64,000 nt of DNA from Halarchaeum grantii (GTDB taxonomy: Archaea > Halobacteriota > Halobacteria > Halobacteriales > Halobacteriaceae): the NCBI RefSeq assembly GCF_014647455.2, contig NZ_BMPF01000003.1, positions 372,001 through 436,000 of the forward strand, in the 5' to 3' direction. How positions within the stretch are numbered: position 1 is the stretch's first letter; every line of letters starts with the position of its first letter. The translations under genes were made by a program, and so were the position numbers. Positions 1 through 8,368 of this stretch are shown piece by piece. Under the pieces are notes generated by a model. It was not told the origin of the DNA and searched no databases. It worked only from the letters and a program-made list of their open reading frames with translations.

Positions 1-1205
1 GCGAGCTGACGCGACGCGCCGCGCGCGAGTCCATCACCCTCCTGAAGAACGAGGACGATACCCTCCCGCTCGCCGGCGACGCTCTCGACTCCCTCGCCGT
101 CGTCGGGCCGAAGGCGGACGACGCGCAGGAGCTCCTCGGCGACTACGCCTACGCCGCCCACTACCCGGACGAGGAGACGGCGTTCGAGGCGACGACGCCG
201 CTGGACGCGCTGCGCGCACGCGGCGACGCCGAGGGCTTCGACGTCCGACACGCCGAGGGCTGTACGACTACCGGCCCCGCTACCGACGGCTTCGACGACG
301 CCGTCGCGCAGGCCGAGGACGCCGACGTCGCCCTCGCCTTCGTCGGCGCCCGCTCCGCCGTCGACTTCAGCGGCACCGAGGCCGACATGGAGCAGCGCCC
401 GAGCGTCCCGACGAGCGGCGAGGGCTGTGACGTGACGGACCTCGGCCTCCCAGGCGTTCAGGAGGAGCTCGTGGCCGAGCTCCGCGAGACCGAGACGCCG
501 GTCGTCGTCGTCGTCGTCAGCGGGAAGCCCCACTCCATCGAGGAGATCGCGGAGGAGGCCCCGGCGGTCGTGCAGGCGTGGCTCCCCGGCGAAGAGGGCG
601 GGGACGCCATCGACGCCGTCGTCTTCGGCGACCACAACCCCAGCGGCCACCTCCCCGTCTCCATCCCCCGCAACGTCGGCCAACTCCCCGTCCACTACAG
701 CCGCCGTCCGAACAGCGCGAACGAGGAGCACGTCTACACGGAGAGCACGCCGTTGTACGCGTTCGGGCACGGGCTGAGCTACACGGAGTTCGAGTACTCG
801 GGTCTCGAGCTCTCGACGGACAGTCTCGAGCCGGCGGGGACGCTCACGGCGAGCGTCACCGTCACGAACGCGGGCGAGCGCGCGGGCACCGACGTCGTCC
901 AGCTCTACACGCGCGCAGAGAACCCGGATCAGGCGCGCCCCGTACAGGAGCTGACGGGCTTCGAGCGCGTCCACCTCGAACCCGGCGAGTCCGCGCGCGT
1001 CAGCTTCGACGTCCACGCCTCCCAACTCGCCTACCACGACCGCGACATGAACCTCGCAGTCGAGGAAGGCCCCTACGAGGTCCGCGTCGGCACCGCCGCC
1101 GACGACATCGTCGACACCGCCGCCTTCGACGTCACCGCGAGCAAGGAACTCCCGCGCACCGGCCGCACCTACTTCACCGACTCCCGCGTCGAGTCCGGCG
1201 AGTAA
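1..1205 (+). CDS. Beta-glucosidase-type glycoside hydrolase family 3, C-terminal part
   Basis: The reading frame is open from the window edge, so the gene is cut at its 5' end and about 400 C-terminal residues are visible. They begin with the SITLLKN motif that opens the GH3 C-terminal domain. The same domain later shows the conserved stretches VVVVSGKP, LPGEEGG, GDHNPSGHLPVS and YAFGHGLSYT. A fibronectin-III-like domain typical of beta-glucosidases and beta-xylosidases follows (VVQLYTR, ELTGFERV, LEPGES). The nucleophile-bearing N-terminal barrel is outside the window. The family releases sugars from the non-reducing end of beta-glycosides. Next to a pentose/sugar-acid oxidation module, a role in feeding it with monosaccharides is plausible. 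No terminator is obvious, and the next gene is convergent. Confidence 0.93.
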   Translation, partial: ELTRRAARESITLLKNEDDTLPLAGDALDSLAVVGPKADDAQELLGDYAYAAHYPDEETAFEATTPLDALRARGDAEGFDVRHAEGCTTTGPATDGFDDAVAQAEDADVALAFVGARSAVDFSGTEADMEQRPSVPTSGEGCDVTDLGLPGVQEELVAELRETETPVVVVVVSGKPHSIEEIAEEAPAVVQAWLPGEEGGDAIDAVVFGDHNPSGHLPVSIPRNVGQLPVHYSRRPNSANEEHVYTESTPLYAFGHGLSYTEFEYSGLELSTDSLEPAGTLTASVTVTNAGERAGTDVVQLYTRAENPDQARPVQELTGFERVHLEPGESARVSFDVHASQLAYHDRDMNLAVEEGPYEVRVGTAADDIVDTAAFDVTASKELPRTGRTYFTDSRVESGE

Positions 1206-1358
1206 CCCGACACGGCGGCCCTCGGTTTCGACCAGTGCGACGGCGCGACGAGGGGGGTCACTCGTCGTCGAAACGGTATAACTGTAGCGCGAAAAGGCGA
1301 CGGCGGCGACGTGGCTCTGTGGAGCGTGCGAACGTGAGAAAACCCGCGTCGCGTCGGT

Positions 1359-2234
1359 TCAGACAGTGACGGTCCCGTTGGTGAGTTCGCCGACGTTTTC
1401 GACGTCGATGGTGATCTCGTCGCCGTCCTGAAGGGTGAAGTCGTCGGGGACGAGACCGGTCCCGGTGAGGAGGACGGCGGTCTCGGGCAGGACGTTGTGT
1501 CGGCCGAGGTAGTCGACGAGTTCCTCACAGGAGTGCACCATCTCGCCTGTCGTCGTCTCGTCCTCGTAGACGACGTCGCCGTTGCGGGCGATCCGCATCG
1601 AGAGCGTCAGCTCGTGGGGGTCGCCGACCGTCCCCGGGGAGGCGACGCACGGGCCGATCGAGCAACAACGCTCGAACACCTTCGCCTGCGGGAGGTAGAG
1701 GGGGTTCTCCCCCTCGATGGAGCGACTCGATACGTCGTTGCCGACCGTGTAGCCGACGACGTCGCCGCGGTGGATGACGACGGCGAGTTCGGGCTCGGGG
1801 ACGTCCCACGTCGAGTCCCCGCGCACGCCGATCGGCTCGTTCGGCCCGACGGTTCGGGACGGCGTCGCCTTCAGGAAGAGCTCCGGGCGCTCGCTCTCGT
1901 AGACGTCGAGGTAGACTTCGGGCTTCCCGCTCTCCTCCTCACGGGCCTGCTCGCTGATCTCGTAGGTGACGCCGGACGCCCACACTTCCTCCGCCCGAAC
2001 GGGCTGGTCGGCCTCGGCGGCGAGGCGGCCGGGGTCGACCGAGTCCGCGTCCGGGATGCGTGCGGCCGCGACGTCGTCGAGGGTCTGCTCGGTCGCGTTC
2101 GCCGCGCGCGCCAGCGCCGTGAACGAGCCGAGGTCCTCGGACGCCGACGTCAGGTCGTACGCCTCGCCGTCGTTGGTCTCCGCGACCAGATGAGTGCCGT
2201 CACTACCCTCCACAGAGAGGTGGTAATACCGCAT
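1359..2234 (-). CDS. FAH-family 2-keto-3-deoxy sugar-acid dehydratase (XacE/KdaD-like)
   Basis: The 291-residue protein belongs to the fumarylacetoacetate hydrolase fold, in the branch of archaeal 2-keto-3-deoxy-pentonate dehydratases (Sulfolobus KdaD, Haloferax XacE), which are of similar length. Visible landmarks are VWASGVTYEIS near residue 86, ERPELFLKATPSR near 116 and PEPELAVVIH near 147, where acidic residues should bind Mg2+. The C-terminal half carries LTGTGLVPDD and GDEITIDVENVGEL. The expected reaction is loss of water from 2-keto-3-deoxy-xylonate or -arabinonate to give 2-oxoglutarate semialdehyde. It is the last of three same-strand genes (enolase-type dehydratase, aldo/keto reductase, this gene). 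The aldehyde dehydrogenase at 31958-33400 could take the product to 2-oxoglutarate. The exact pentose is inferred, not shown. Confidence 0.82.
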   Translation of the reverse strand: MRYYHLSVEGSDGTHLVAETNDGEAYDLTSASEDLGSFTALARAANATEQTLDDVAAARIPDADSVDPGRLAAEADQPVRAEEVWASGVTYEISEQAREEESGKPEVYLDVYESERPELFLKATPSRTVGPNEPIGVRGDSTWDVPEPELAVVIHRGDVVGYTVGNDVSSRSIEGENPLYLPQAKVFERCCSIGPCVASPGTVGDPHELTLSMRIARNGDVVYEDETTTGEMVHSCEELVDYLGRHNVLPETAVLLTGTGLVPDDFTLQDGDEITIDVENVGELTNGTVTV

Positions 2235-2254
2235 ACCTCACAATCCGTCACCGT

Positions 2255-2264
2255 GCATAAAAGC
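2255..2264 (-). promoter_or_regulatory. TATA element of the FAH dehydratase gene
   Basis: On the minus strand this reads GCTTTTATGC and sits about 27 nt before the ATG at 2234. This is the spacing of leaderless haloarchaeal promoters. It suggests the gene can be transcribed independently of the upstream aldo/keto reductase gene. Confidence 0.6.
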
Positions 2265-2347
2265 GTATCCCTATTGGCAACCCGTCCCCGGGCGTCGGGT
2301 CCGAGTGCGTAACGGTGGTCCCCGCTGTATCACACCGTCGCGAGCCC

Positions 2348-3322
2348 TCAGTGCCCGAAGACCGGGACGGGCTCGTAGGGCTCTTCGAGGTACGCCATCT
2401 CGGAGTCCGAGAGGTCGACGTCGGTGGCCTCGACGGCCTGCTCGAGGTGCTCGACGCTCGTCGTCCCGACGATGGGCGCGTCCACGGTGTCCTTGTGGAG
2501 GAGCCACGCGAGGCTGACCTGCGCCATCGTCAGGCCCTTCTCCGCCGCCAGCTCCTCGACGCGCTCGTTGATCTCCTCGCCGCCGGCACTCGAGTAGTCG
2601 GGGTTGGGGTTGTGCTTCTGCTCGGGGTCGCCGCGCGTCGTCGCGTGGATGTCCTCGTGGGGGCGCGCGAGGTAGCCCTGCGCGAGCGGGCCCCACGGGA
2701 TCAGGCCGACGCCGGCCGACTCACAGAGCGGGTTCATCTCGCGCTCCTCCTCGCGGTAGACGACGTTGTAGTGGTTCTGCATCGAGACGAACGACTCGAG
2801 GTCGAGCGCGTCGCTGGTGTGGAGGGCGTCGGCGAACTGGTGGGCCCACATCGACGACGCGCCGAGATAGCGGACGTCGCCGCGACGGACGGCGTCGTCG
2901 AGGGCTTTCAGCGTCTCCTCGATGGACGTCTCCGGGTCCCAGCGGTGGATCTGGTAGAGGTCGACCGTCTCCATGCCGAGCCGCTCGAGGGAGTTCTCCA
3001 ACTCCTGCTCGATGGTCTTCCGTGAGAGGCCCGTCGCGTTCGGGTGCGGGTCCGCCATCGCGGGGAACCGCACCTTCGTCGCGACCACCTGCTCGTCCCG
3101 GTCGTACCCCGCGAGGGCGTTCCCGAGGATCTCCTCGGATTCGCCGTTCGAGTAGGTGTTAGCCGTGTCGAAGAAGTTGATTCCGAGGTCGATGGCCCGC
3201 TCGATGATCTCATCGGCCTCGTCCTCCGCGAGCATCCAGTCGCTCCCGCTCCCGAAGCTCATACAGCCCAGACAGATCTCGCTGACGCTCATCCCGGTGG
3301 AGCCGAGTGTCGTGTACTCCAT
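2348..3322 (-). CDS. Aldo/keto reductase
   Basis: The 324-residue protein has the full AKR catalytic tetrad: Asp and Tyr in FDTANTYSNGES, Lys in VVATKV and His in YQIHRWD. The N-terminus (MEYTTLGSTGMSVSEICLG) is typical of the YajO/AKR11-13 type, and the C-terminus has the NADP-binding VGTTSVEHLEQAV segment. It would reduce or oxidise an aldehyde or sugar carbonyl with NAD(P). The ATG at 3322 was chosen because it begins the canonical MEYTxLG start and has a TATA element (GTATTTACG, 3345-3353) about 27 nt upstream. Its location between two sugar-acid dehydratase genes suggests sugar metabolism. A homologous but distinct copy lies at 44058-45065. Confidence 0.9.
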   Translation of the reverse strand: MEYTTLGSTGMSVSEICLGCMSFGSGSDWMLAEDEADEIIERAIDLGINFFDTANTYSNGESEEILGNALAGYDRDEQVVATKVRFPAMADPHPNATGLSRKTIEQELENSLERLGMETVDLYQIHRWDPETSIEETLKALDDAVRRGDVRYLGASSMWAHQFADALHTSDALDLESFVSMQNHYNVVYREEEREMNPLCESAGVGLIPWGPLAQGYLARPHEDIHATTRGDPEQKHNPNPDYSSAGGEEINERVEELAAEKGLTMAQVSLAWLLHKDTVDAPIVGTTSVEHLEQAVEATDVDLSDSEMAYLEEPYEPVPVFGH

Positions 3323-3470
3323 GCAGAAGCGCTCGGCGACGGAACGTAAATACCCACGGGTGGCGGAACTACGGCGTCGCTGCGCGCATCGAACGGAAGA
3401 GCGCCCCGGCGTGGAGCGCCCGGAAACGTGACAGAAGACGGCGACGGAGCCGGGTTGCGTCCCGGTTACT

Positions 3471-3541
3471 CGACGAAGCTTACGCTTCGTCGAACTGGGC
3501 GACGCGAGGCGTCGCTTGCTCGACGAGGCTACGCCTCGTCG
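3471..3541. repeat. Three consecutive perfect hairpins at the 3' end of the enolase-family gene
   Basis: Three perfect inverted repeats follow each other: 3471-3492 (arms CGACGAAGC/GCTTCGTCG, 4-nt loop), 3499-3515 (arms GCGACGC/GCGTCGC, 3-nt loop) and 3521-3541 (arms CGACGAGGC/GCCTCGTCG, 3-nt loop). The third contains the TAG stop codon of the enolase-family gene (3529-3531), whose last codons spell FDEA. The first and third are near copies, so duplication of the gene's 3' end is likely. They may act as an RNA 3'-end stabiliser or processing site between this gene and the downstream aldo/keto reductase gene. No poly-T tract follows, so this is not a typical archaeal terminator. Confidence 0.7.
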
Positions 3542-4767
3542 AACAGGGTCTCGCCGGCGACCATGTGGTCCCCGACGGCGTCGAGGTTGAGGGTGAGGCC
3601 GAGACCCGGTTCCTCGGGGATCTCCATGCGGCCCTCCTCGATGAGGTCGTCCTCCTCGACCAGGTCCTCCCACCAGCCGAGCTCGTAGGAGTGGTACTCG
3701 ACGGCGAGCGAGTTCGGGATGGCGGCGGCGACCTGTGCGGAGGCCATCGTGCCGATGGGCGAGGAGACGTTGTGCATCGCGACCGGGATGTAGTACATCT
3801 CCGCGAGGTCCGCGATCTTGCGGGTCTCGCGCATCCCGCCGACGCGCGGGAGGTCGGGCGCGACGATGTCGACGGCCTGCGGTTCGAGGAGGGTGCGCTG
3901 GCCGAACTTCCGGTAGACGTTCTCCCCGACGGCGATCGGCGTGGAGGAGAAGTCCGTCACCTTCTGCTGGACGTCGTGGTTCTCCGGCGGGACGGGGTCT
4001 TCGAGCCACCAGACGTCGTACTCCTCGAGTTCGCGCGCGAGACGCTTCGCGCTCCCCGCAGTGAACGACCAGTGGCAGTCGAAGGCGACGTCCGCCTTGT
4101 CGCCGACGGCTTCCGTGGTTGCCTCCACGATCTCGACCTTGTGGTCGATCTCGGGGTTGCGGAGGTGGCGGTTCGCGCGGTCCTTCTCGTGGCCGGAGGG
4201 GACGTCGAGGTCGAACTTGATAGCGTCGTAGCCGAGGTCCTCGACGACGCGTTCGGCCTCGGCGGCGCAGGCCTGCGGGTTCGCCTCGTCCTCCGTGTGG
4301 AGGTCACAGTAGATACGGACCTCGTCACGGTACTTCCCGCCGACGAGCTGGTAGGCGGGGACGTCGAGGAGCTTGCCCGCGACGTCGTGGAGCGCGATCT
4401 CGATCCCGGAGATGGCGGAGATGACTTTGCCGGAGATGGAGCCCTCGCCGCTCATCTTCTGGACGAGGTGCTCGTAGAGGCGATCGATGTCGAGCGGGTT
4501 CTCGCCGACGAGGAACGGCTTCATGCGCTCGATGATCTCGGCGTCGCCGCCGCCCCAGTATGACTCACCGGTGCCGACGACGCCGGCGTCGGTGTAGACG
4601 CGAACGAGGATCCACGGGTAGTTCCCGTCGACCATCGTCGTCTGTACGTCGGTGATCTCGGCGTCGCGCGTGCCACCACGCTCCTTCTCGACACCCATCG
4701 TCTCCGCTGAGAGGTCCCGCATCGTATACTCCGCGTTCGGGTCGCGGAGCTTCTCGTAGTCGACCAT
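3529..4767 (-). CDS. Enolase-superfamily sugar-acid dehydratase (mandelate racemase/muconate lactonizing family)
   Basis: The 412-residue protein has the N-terminal capping domain and the C-terminal barrel of the enolase superfamily. Metal-binding acids are seen in FDCHWSFTA, WLEDPVPPEN and VGENVYRKF, a basic residue in AIKFDLD, and the catalytic histidine region AMHNVSSPIG near residue 325. Haloarchaeal xylonate and gluconate dehydratases belong to this superfamily, and the neighbours (2-keto-3-deoxy acid dehydratase, XacR-like IclR regulator) favour a pentonate or similar sugar acid as substrate. An in-frame TTG at 4785 would add six residues. The ATG at 4767 is preferred because a TTTACTAC element lies about 28-35 nt upstream of it. 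Substrate is not determinable from sequence. Confidence 0.87.
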   Translation of the reverse strand: MVDYEKLRDPNAEYTMRDLSAETMGVEKERGGTRDAEITDVQTTMVDGNYPWILVRVYTDAGVVGTGESYWGGGDAEIIERMKPFLVGENPLDIDRLYEHLVQKMSGEGSISGKVISAISGIEIALHDVAGKLLDVPAYQLVGGKYRDEVRIYCDLHTEDEANPQACAAEAERVVEDLGYDAIKFDLDVPSGHEKDRANRHLRNPEIDHKVEIVEATTEAVGDKADVAFDCHWSFTAGSAKRLARELEEYDVWWLEDPVPPENHDVQQKVTDFSSTPIAVGENVYRKFGQRTLLEPQAVDIVAPDLPRVGGMRETRKIADLAEMYYIPVAMHNVSSPIGTMASAQVAAAIPNSLAVEYHSYELGWWEDLVEEDDLIEEGRMEIPEEPGLGLTLNLDAVGDHMVAGETLFDEA

Positions 4768-5386
4768 TGCGTCCGAGGTATTCAAAGGGGTCGTAGTAAA
4801 GGTTGTGGATACGAGCGCCCGGCCGCCACGCGATCGGGGAGGGCGAGAGGCGCGAATACGGGCCGTTCAGGGTCGGAATAGCTGAATTCGGGAGAGGGAC
4901 AACACGTCAGAAGAATCCGCCACAGCCGGACGTCCGTGAGGGCCGGAGACAGAGACGTGTCGCTGGTGTGGGACGAAGCGGTCGATCCTTCGTCCGGCTG
5001 TGGCGGATATTTGGCTGGGTTCGGGGCGAGAGCGGGAACGCGTCGGTCCGCGGCCGAAACCGGCGTCCGCGCGTGTTTCCGGAGCGCCGCGACCGGGAAA
5101 CGGACGGGGCGTTCAGCCATCGACCGGCACGCGCTCGTCCGCGACGCGTCAGCGGCGTCGACAGCGCGGATCGCGGTGGCGACGGCTCCTCCCTCCGGCG
5201 GCAGTCGGGGTGTGTCGACCGGCGTTCACACGACGTTCAGGCGGTTCCGAGACCGTTCGATCACCGATGCGTTCCTCAGGCGCGCGTAGCGGCGCCCTCG
5301 GCGTTGATCACCGGTGAGACCGTCGGCTCCCTTATGTTCACGATTGATGAATAATAGTTTTGTATGCTGGCGTATAACGTACGGTC
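4768..5386. other. 619-nt divergent regulatory region
   Basis: The region lies between the enolase-family gene (minus) and the IclR gene (plus). No reading frame in it resembles a protein. It contains an 18-bp perfect inverted repeat (listed separately), a TTTACTAC promoter element for the minus-strand gene near 4794-4801, and an AT-rich stretch from about 5340 to 5370 that includes TTTTGTAT (5358-5365), the likely TATA of the IclR gene. Its length suggests multiple regulator sites. Confidence 0.6.
4915..5008. repeat. 18-bp perfect inverted repeat with 58-bp spacer
   Basis: The left arm ATCCGCCACAGCCGGACG (4915-4932) is exactly complementary to the right arm CGTCCGGCTGTGGCGGAT (4991-5008). 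Arm centres are 76 bp apart. It lies roughly midway between two divergent genes, one coding for an IclR regulator. It could be a pair of oppositely oriented operators allowing looping, or a remnant of an inverted duplication. Confidence 0.75.
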
Positions 5387-6151
5387 ATGCTCAAGGAAGC
5401 GTCGAACCCAGTGAAGTCGACGGTACGGACGTTCGAGGTGTTGGAGGGCTTGAAGGAGTTGAACGGGGCGCGCGTGACGGAGCTCGCGACCCACCTCGAC
5501 CTCCCGAAGAGCAACGTACACAACTACCTGAGTACGCTGCGACAGGAGGAGTACGTGGTGAAGGACGGGGACGAGTACCGCATCGGCCTACGGTTCTTCG
5601 AGCTCGGTGCGTACGCGCGCAATCGGATGAAGATCCACAACATCGCGCGCCCGGAGATCGACGAGCTCGCGGCGGAGACGGGCGAGCTGACGAACCTCCT
5701 CGTCGAGGAGCACGGACGCGGGTCCTACCTCTATCGCGCCCGTGGCGAGCAGGCGGTTCGCGTTGCCGCTCACGTCGGAACGCGCGTCCCCCTCCACAGC
5801 ACCGGGCTCGGGAAGGCGATCCTCGCACATCTCCCCGAGGAGTACGTCGAGGAGATCATCGCCTATCACGGCCTCCCGAGGAGCACGTCGGAAACGATCA
5901 CGGAACCGAATGAGCTCTACGAGGAACTCGAGCGCACGCGCGAGCGCGGCTACGCCATCGACAACGAGGAGCGTCTGCGTGGGCTGCGGTGTGTCGCCGC
6001 GCCCATCCTCAGCAACGAGGACCGCGTCCTCGGCGCGGTCAGCATCGCCGGCCCGACGAACCGACTGCAGGGTGACCTCTTCGAGGAAGAACTCCCCGAG
6101 CGCCTCCTCGAGACCGTCAACGTCATCGAGTTGAACGTCACGTACTCGTAA
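5387..6151 (+). CDS. IclR-family transcriptional regulator (XacR-like)
   Basis: The 254-residue protein has an N-terminal winged helix (RTFEVLEGLKELNGARVTELA, recognition helix around KSNVHNYLSTL) and a C-terminal IclR effector domain. That domain shows the conserved HSTGLGKAILAHLP, RGYAIDNEE, GLRCVAAPI and GAVSIAGP segments. Haloferax XacR, the activator of xylose and arabinose degradation, is of this family and length. The gene is divergent from the enolase-type dehydratase operon and upstream of a Gfo/Idh/MocA dehydrogenase gene, so it probably controls both. The ATG at 5387 has a TTTTGTAT element about 25 nt before it. Confidence 0.92.
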   Translation: MLKEASNPVKSTVRTFEVLEGLKELNGARVTELATHLDLPKSNVHNYLSTLRQEEYVVKDGDEYRIGLRFFELGAYARNRMKIHNIARPEIDELAAETGELTNLLVEEHGRGSYLYRARGEQAVRVAAHVGTRVPLHSTGLGKAILAHLPEEYVEEIIAYHGLPRSTSETITEPNELYEELERTRERGYAIDNEERLRGLRCVAAPILSNEDRVLGAVSIAGPTNRLQGDLFEEELPERLLETVNVIELNVTYS

Positions 6152-6268
6152 CGTCGCGTCGCCTATACAGGACTCCTATTCTTCTGTCGAGAACGGTTGT
6201 ACAGTTCGATGCGGTGGTTTACAGCCATACAGCCATCAGTTCTAGGGGGTGCAGTCGGCGAGCGGGAG

Positions 6269-6285
6269 TTCGCCAGCGGAGAACG
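6269..6285. promoter_or_regulatory. Near-palindromic GTTC-C/GAGAAC site upstream of the dehydrogenase gene
   Basis: The sequence GTTCGCCAGCGGAGAAC differs at one position from the palindrome GTTCTC-N5-GAGAAC that occurs perfectly at 35772-35788 and 43199-43215. A weaker match (ATTCTT-N5-GAGAAC) lies at 6178-6194. The site is 108 nt upstream of the ATG at 6393, directly after the IclR gene, so it may be an operator for a regulator of the sugar genes. Confidence 0.4.
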
Positions 6286-6392
6286 GTTTCGGGTGTGGCC
6301 ATCGTTCCGGCGGTGGCGGACGGACGTGGCTCGCGTTCACCGGCGGTCGGACCGAGGGAGGATTTATGCGTGCGCGCGGGCAGAAACACACG

Positions 6393-7478
6393 ATGGCACA
6401 CGGCGTGATACAGGTCGGCACGGGCGGGCAGGGCGAGAACTGGTGTCGGACGTTCCTCGAACCGCACGTCGCGGCCGGGCGCGTCGAGCCGGTCGCGGCG
6501 GTGGACGTCGACGAGGACGCCCACGAGAACGCGGTCGACGGCCTCGGGCTCCCGCCCGAGCGGTGCTACACGGACGTCGAGGGGGCGTTCGCCGCCCACC
6601 CCGAAGCGGACTTCTGCACGGTCGTGGTTCCGCCGTGGATCCACGAGGACGTCGTGGACGCTGCCCTCGAGCACGGCCTCGATATACTCTCCGAGAAACC
6701 CATCGCGGACACGCTGGAGGCCTCCGTCCGCATCGCCGAGAAGGTCGAGCGCGCGGGCGCGAAGATGGGCGTGACGATGAGCCACCGCTTCGATCGGGAC
6801 AAGACGACGCTGCGCCGGGAGATCCGCGCGTCGCGAAACGGCCCGCTCGACTACCTGGTCGGGCGCTTCACCTGCGACCTCCGCGAGTACGGCGAGTGGG
6901 GGGCGTTCCGCCACGACATGGACGACCCGCTCCTCGTCGACGGCGCCGTCCACCAACTCGACTTCCTCGCGGACATGGCGGGTGAGACCTGCGAGACGGT
7001 CTACGCGGACACGTGGAAGCCCGAGTGGGCGGAGTACGACGGCGACTGTCAGGCGCTCGTCCAGATGCGCATGCGGAACGGCGTCCGTATCAGCTGGGAG
7101 GGCGCGAAGGCCAACGCGGTCGGCCTGAACAACTGGGGGCAGGACTACGTTCGGGCGGAGTGTCGGGACGCGACGCTGGTCCTCGACGACCGCGAGCTCG
7201 CCCGTCACGCCCACCAGGAGGAGCCGGCGCGCTGGGGGCGCGGCGACGACGACCCCGAGGAACTCGCGCTCGCGGAGCGCGAGCACTGGTCGAACACGTG
7301 GCTGGTCGGGCAGTTCTGTGAGTGGCTGGACGGCGGCGAGCCGATGGCGACGAACGTCCGGGCGAACCTCCAGTCGGTCGCGCTCGTCGCGGCCGCCGTC
7401 GAGTCGAGCGAGACCGGCGAGCCGGTTCGGGTCCAAGAGCGACTGCGTGAGGCGGAGGCCGACGTCGACCTCAAGTAA
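6393..7478 (+). CDS. Gfo/Idh/MocA-family NAD(P)-dependent sugar oxidoreductase
   Basis: The 361-residue protein has an N-terminal Rossmann motif (QVGTGGQGENW) and the family signature SEKPIA near residue 105, whose lysine is catalytic. The C-terminal alpha/beta domain includes DGAVHQLDFLADM, with the conserved Asp and His. Members oxidise or epimerise sugars and cyclitols; the haloarchaeal xylose/glucose dehydrogenases belong here. The ATG at 6393 was chosen over the in-frame ATG at 6366 because the latter overlaps the TATA element TTTATG (6362-6367), which is about 28 nt before 6393. It stands alone after the IclR gene and probably supplies the first oxidation step of the neighbouring pathway. 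Confidence 0.88.
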   Translation: MAHGVIQVGTGGQGENWCRTFLEPHVAAGRVEPVAAVDVDEDAHENAVDGLGLPPERCYTDVEGAFAAHPEADFCTVVVPPWIHEDVVDAALEHGLDILSEKPIADTLEASVRIAEKVERAGAKMGVTMSHRFDRDKTTLRREIRASRNGPLDYLVGRFTCDLREYGEWGAFRHDMDDPLLVDGAVHQLDFLADMAGETCETVYADTWKPEWAEYDGDCQALVQMRMRNGVRISWEGAKANAVGLNNWGQDYVRAECRDATLVLDDRELARHAHQEEPARWGRGDDDPEELALAEREHWSNTWLVGQFCEWLDGGEPMATNVRANLQSVALVAAAVESSETGEPVRVQERLREAEADVDLK

Positions 7479-7519
7479 CGCGGCGTGCGCGAGGGGTGGA
7501 GTGGCGGGCGGCCGAGGGC

Positions 7520-8302
7520 TCAGAGCGGGAGGCCGCCCCAGCGGAGGGAGACCATCGCGGCGATGATGACGAACTGGAGGACGCCCTGAACGCCGGATAT
7601 CTTGGCGTTTCGGAGGCCGATGTCGCCGACGAGGTCGGTGTCGGGGTTCTCGGAGGTTATCTCGCGGTAGATGCGGACTTCGCCGGGCATGAGGACGCCG
7701 TTCCCGAGGACGGTGAGGAGCGTGATGTCGACGAGGACGACGAGCATGACGGGGCTCGTCATCGCGAACGCGCCCATCGTGTCGTAGAGGAAGGCCGCGC
7801 TCCCGACGACGGCGACGCCGAACCACGCGAGCCAGCGCCGGTCGCGGAAGGCGTCGAACTGGTAGCCGATGCTGAGGAGCGAGGGGACGGTGACGGCGGC
7901 GGTGAAGAGTGCGAGCCACGGCATCGCGTGCGGGAAGACGCTCATCCGCATCGCGAGCGTGATGCCGCCGACCGTCGTGATCGCGGCGAGCGTCGGCATG
8001 ACGAAGAAGAGTTTCGGGGTGAACTTCTCGAAGACGGCGGCGCGGACGCGCGGGTCGACGCCGCCGAGGACGGGCCCGATGACGGCGGCCATGAAGACGT
8101 CGATGCCGGTCCAGAGGGCGCCCGCCATCACGTGGACGTAGGTGTGTTGTTGGACGCTCGCGGCGGTGACGGCGTAGACGAGCGCGAGGAGTGGGAGCGC
8201 GACGACTGCGAGCGCGAACGCGGGGTTCGCGCGCCGCGCCAATCCGCCGATGGTGGCGACGACGCTCGTCCGATTCGTCGGCTGCGCGGACCGTGTACTC
8301 AT
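7520..8302 (-). CDS. Polytopic membrane protein (CopD/DUF2269-like)
   Basis: The 260-residue protein has about six or seven hydrophobic segments. The first follows a short Arg-rich N-terminus, and a conserved-looking HVMAGALWTGIDVF segment near residue 57 resembles the first helices of CopD/DUF2269-type membrane proteins. Other segments include PTLAAITTVGGITLAMR and SPVMLVVLVDITLLTVLG. No catalytic motif is recognised. A palindromic ACAGTACTGG element lies 28-40 nt upstream of the start, in the core promoter position, and resembles the 13-bp units upstream of the next gene. Co-regulation of the two membrane proteins is therefore possible. Function unknown. Confidence 0.72.
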   Translation of the reverse strand: MSTRSAQPTNRTSVVATIGGLARRANPAFALAVVALPLLALVYAVTAASVQQHTYVHVMAGALWTGIDVFMAAVIGPVLGGVDPRVRAAVFEKFTPKLFFVMPTLAAITTVGGITLAMRMSVFPHAMPWLALFTAAVTVPSLLSIGYQFDAFRDRRWLAWFGVAVVGSAAFLYDTMGAFAMTSPVMLVVLVDITLLTVLGNGVLMPGEVRIYREITSENPDTDLVGDIGLRNAKISGVQGVLQFVIIAAMVSLRWGGLPL

Positions 8303-8368
8303 GCGCTATGCTGTCTCACTAACTCACTTGACAGTACTGGTCGCGGCGACGGGACGGGCGTTCGCGGC

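Noticed and set aside
3471-3541. Hairpin series considered as a CRISPR or terminator
   Set aside because: There are no regular spacers and no poly-T tract; it is better described as consecutive hairpins from 3'-end duplication.
5000-5354. Open frames between the enolase-family and IclR genes
   Set aside because: Translations are Arg/Ser-rich without motifs and cross the inverted repeat and promoter elements.
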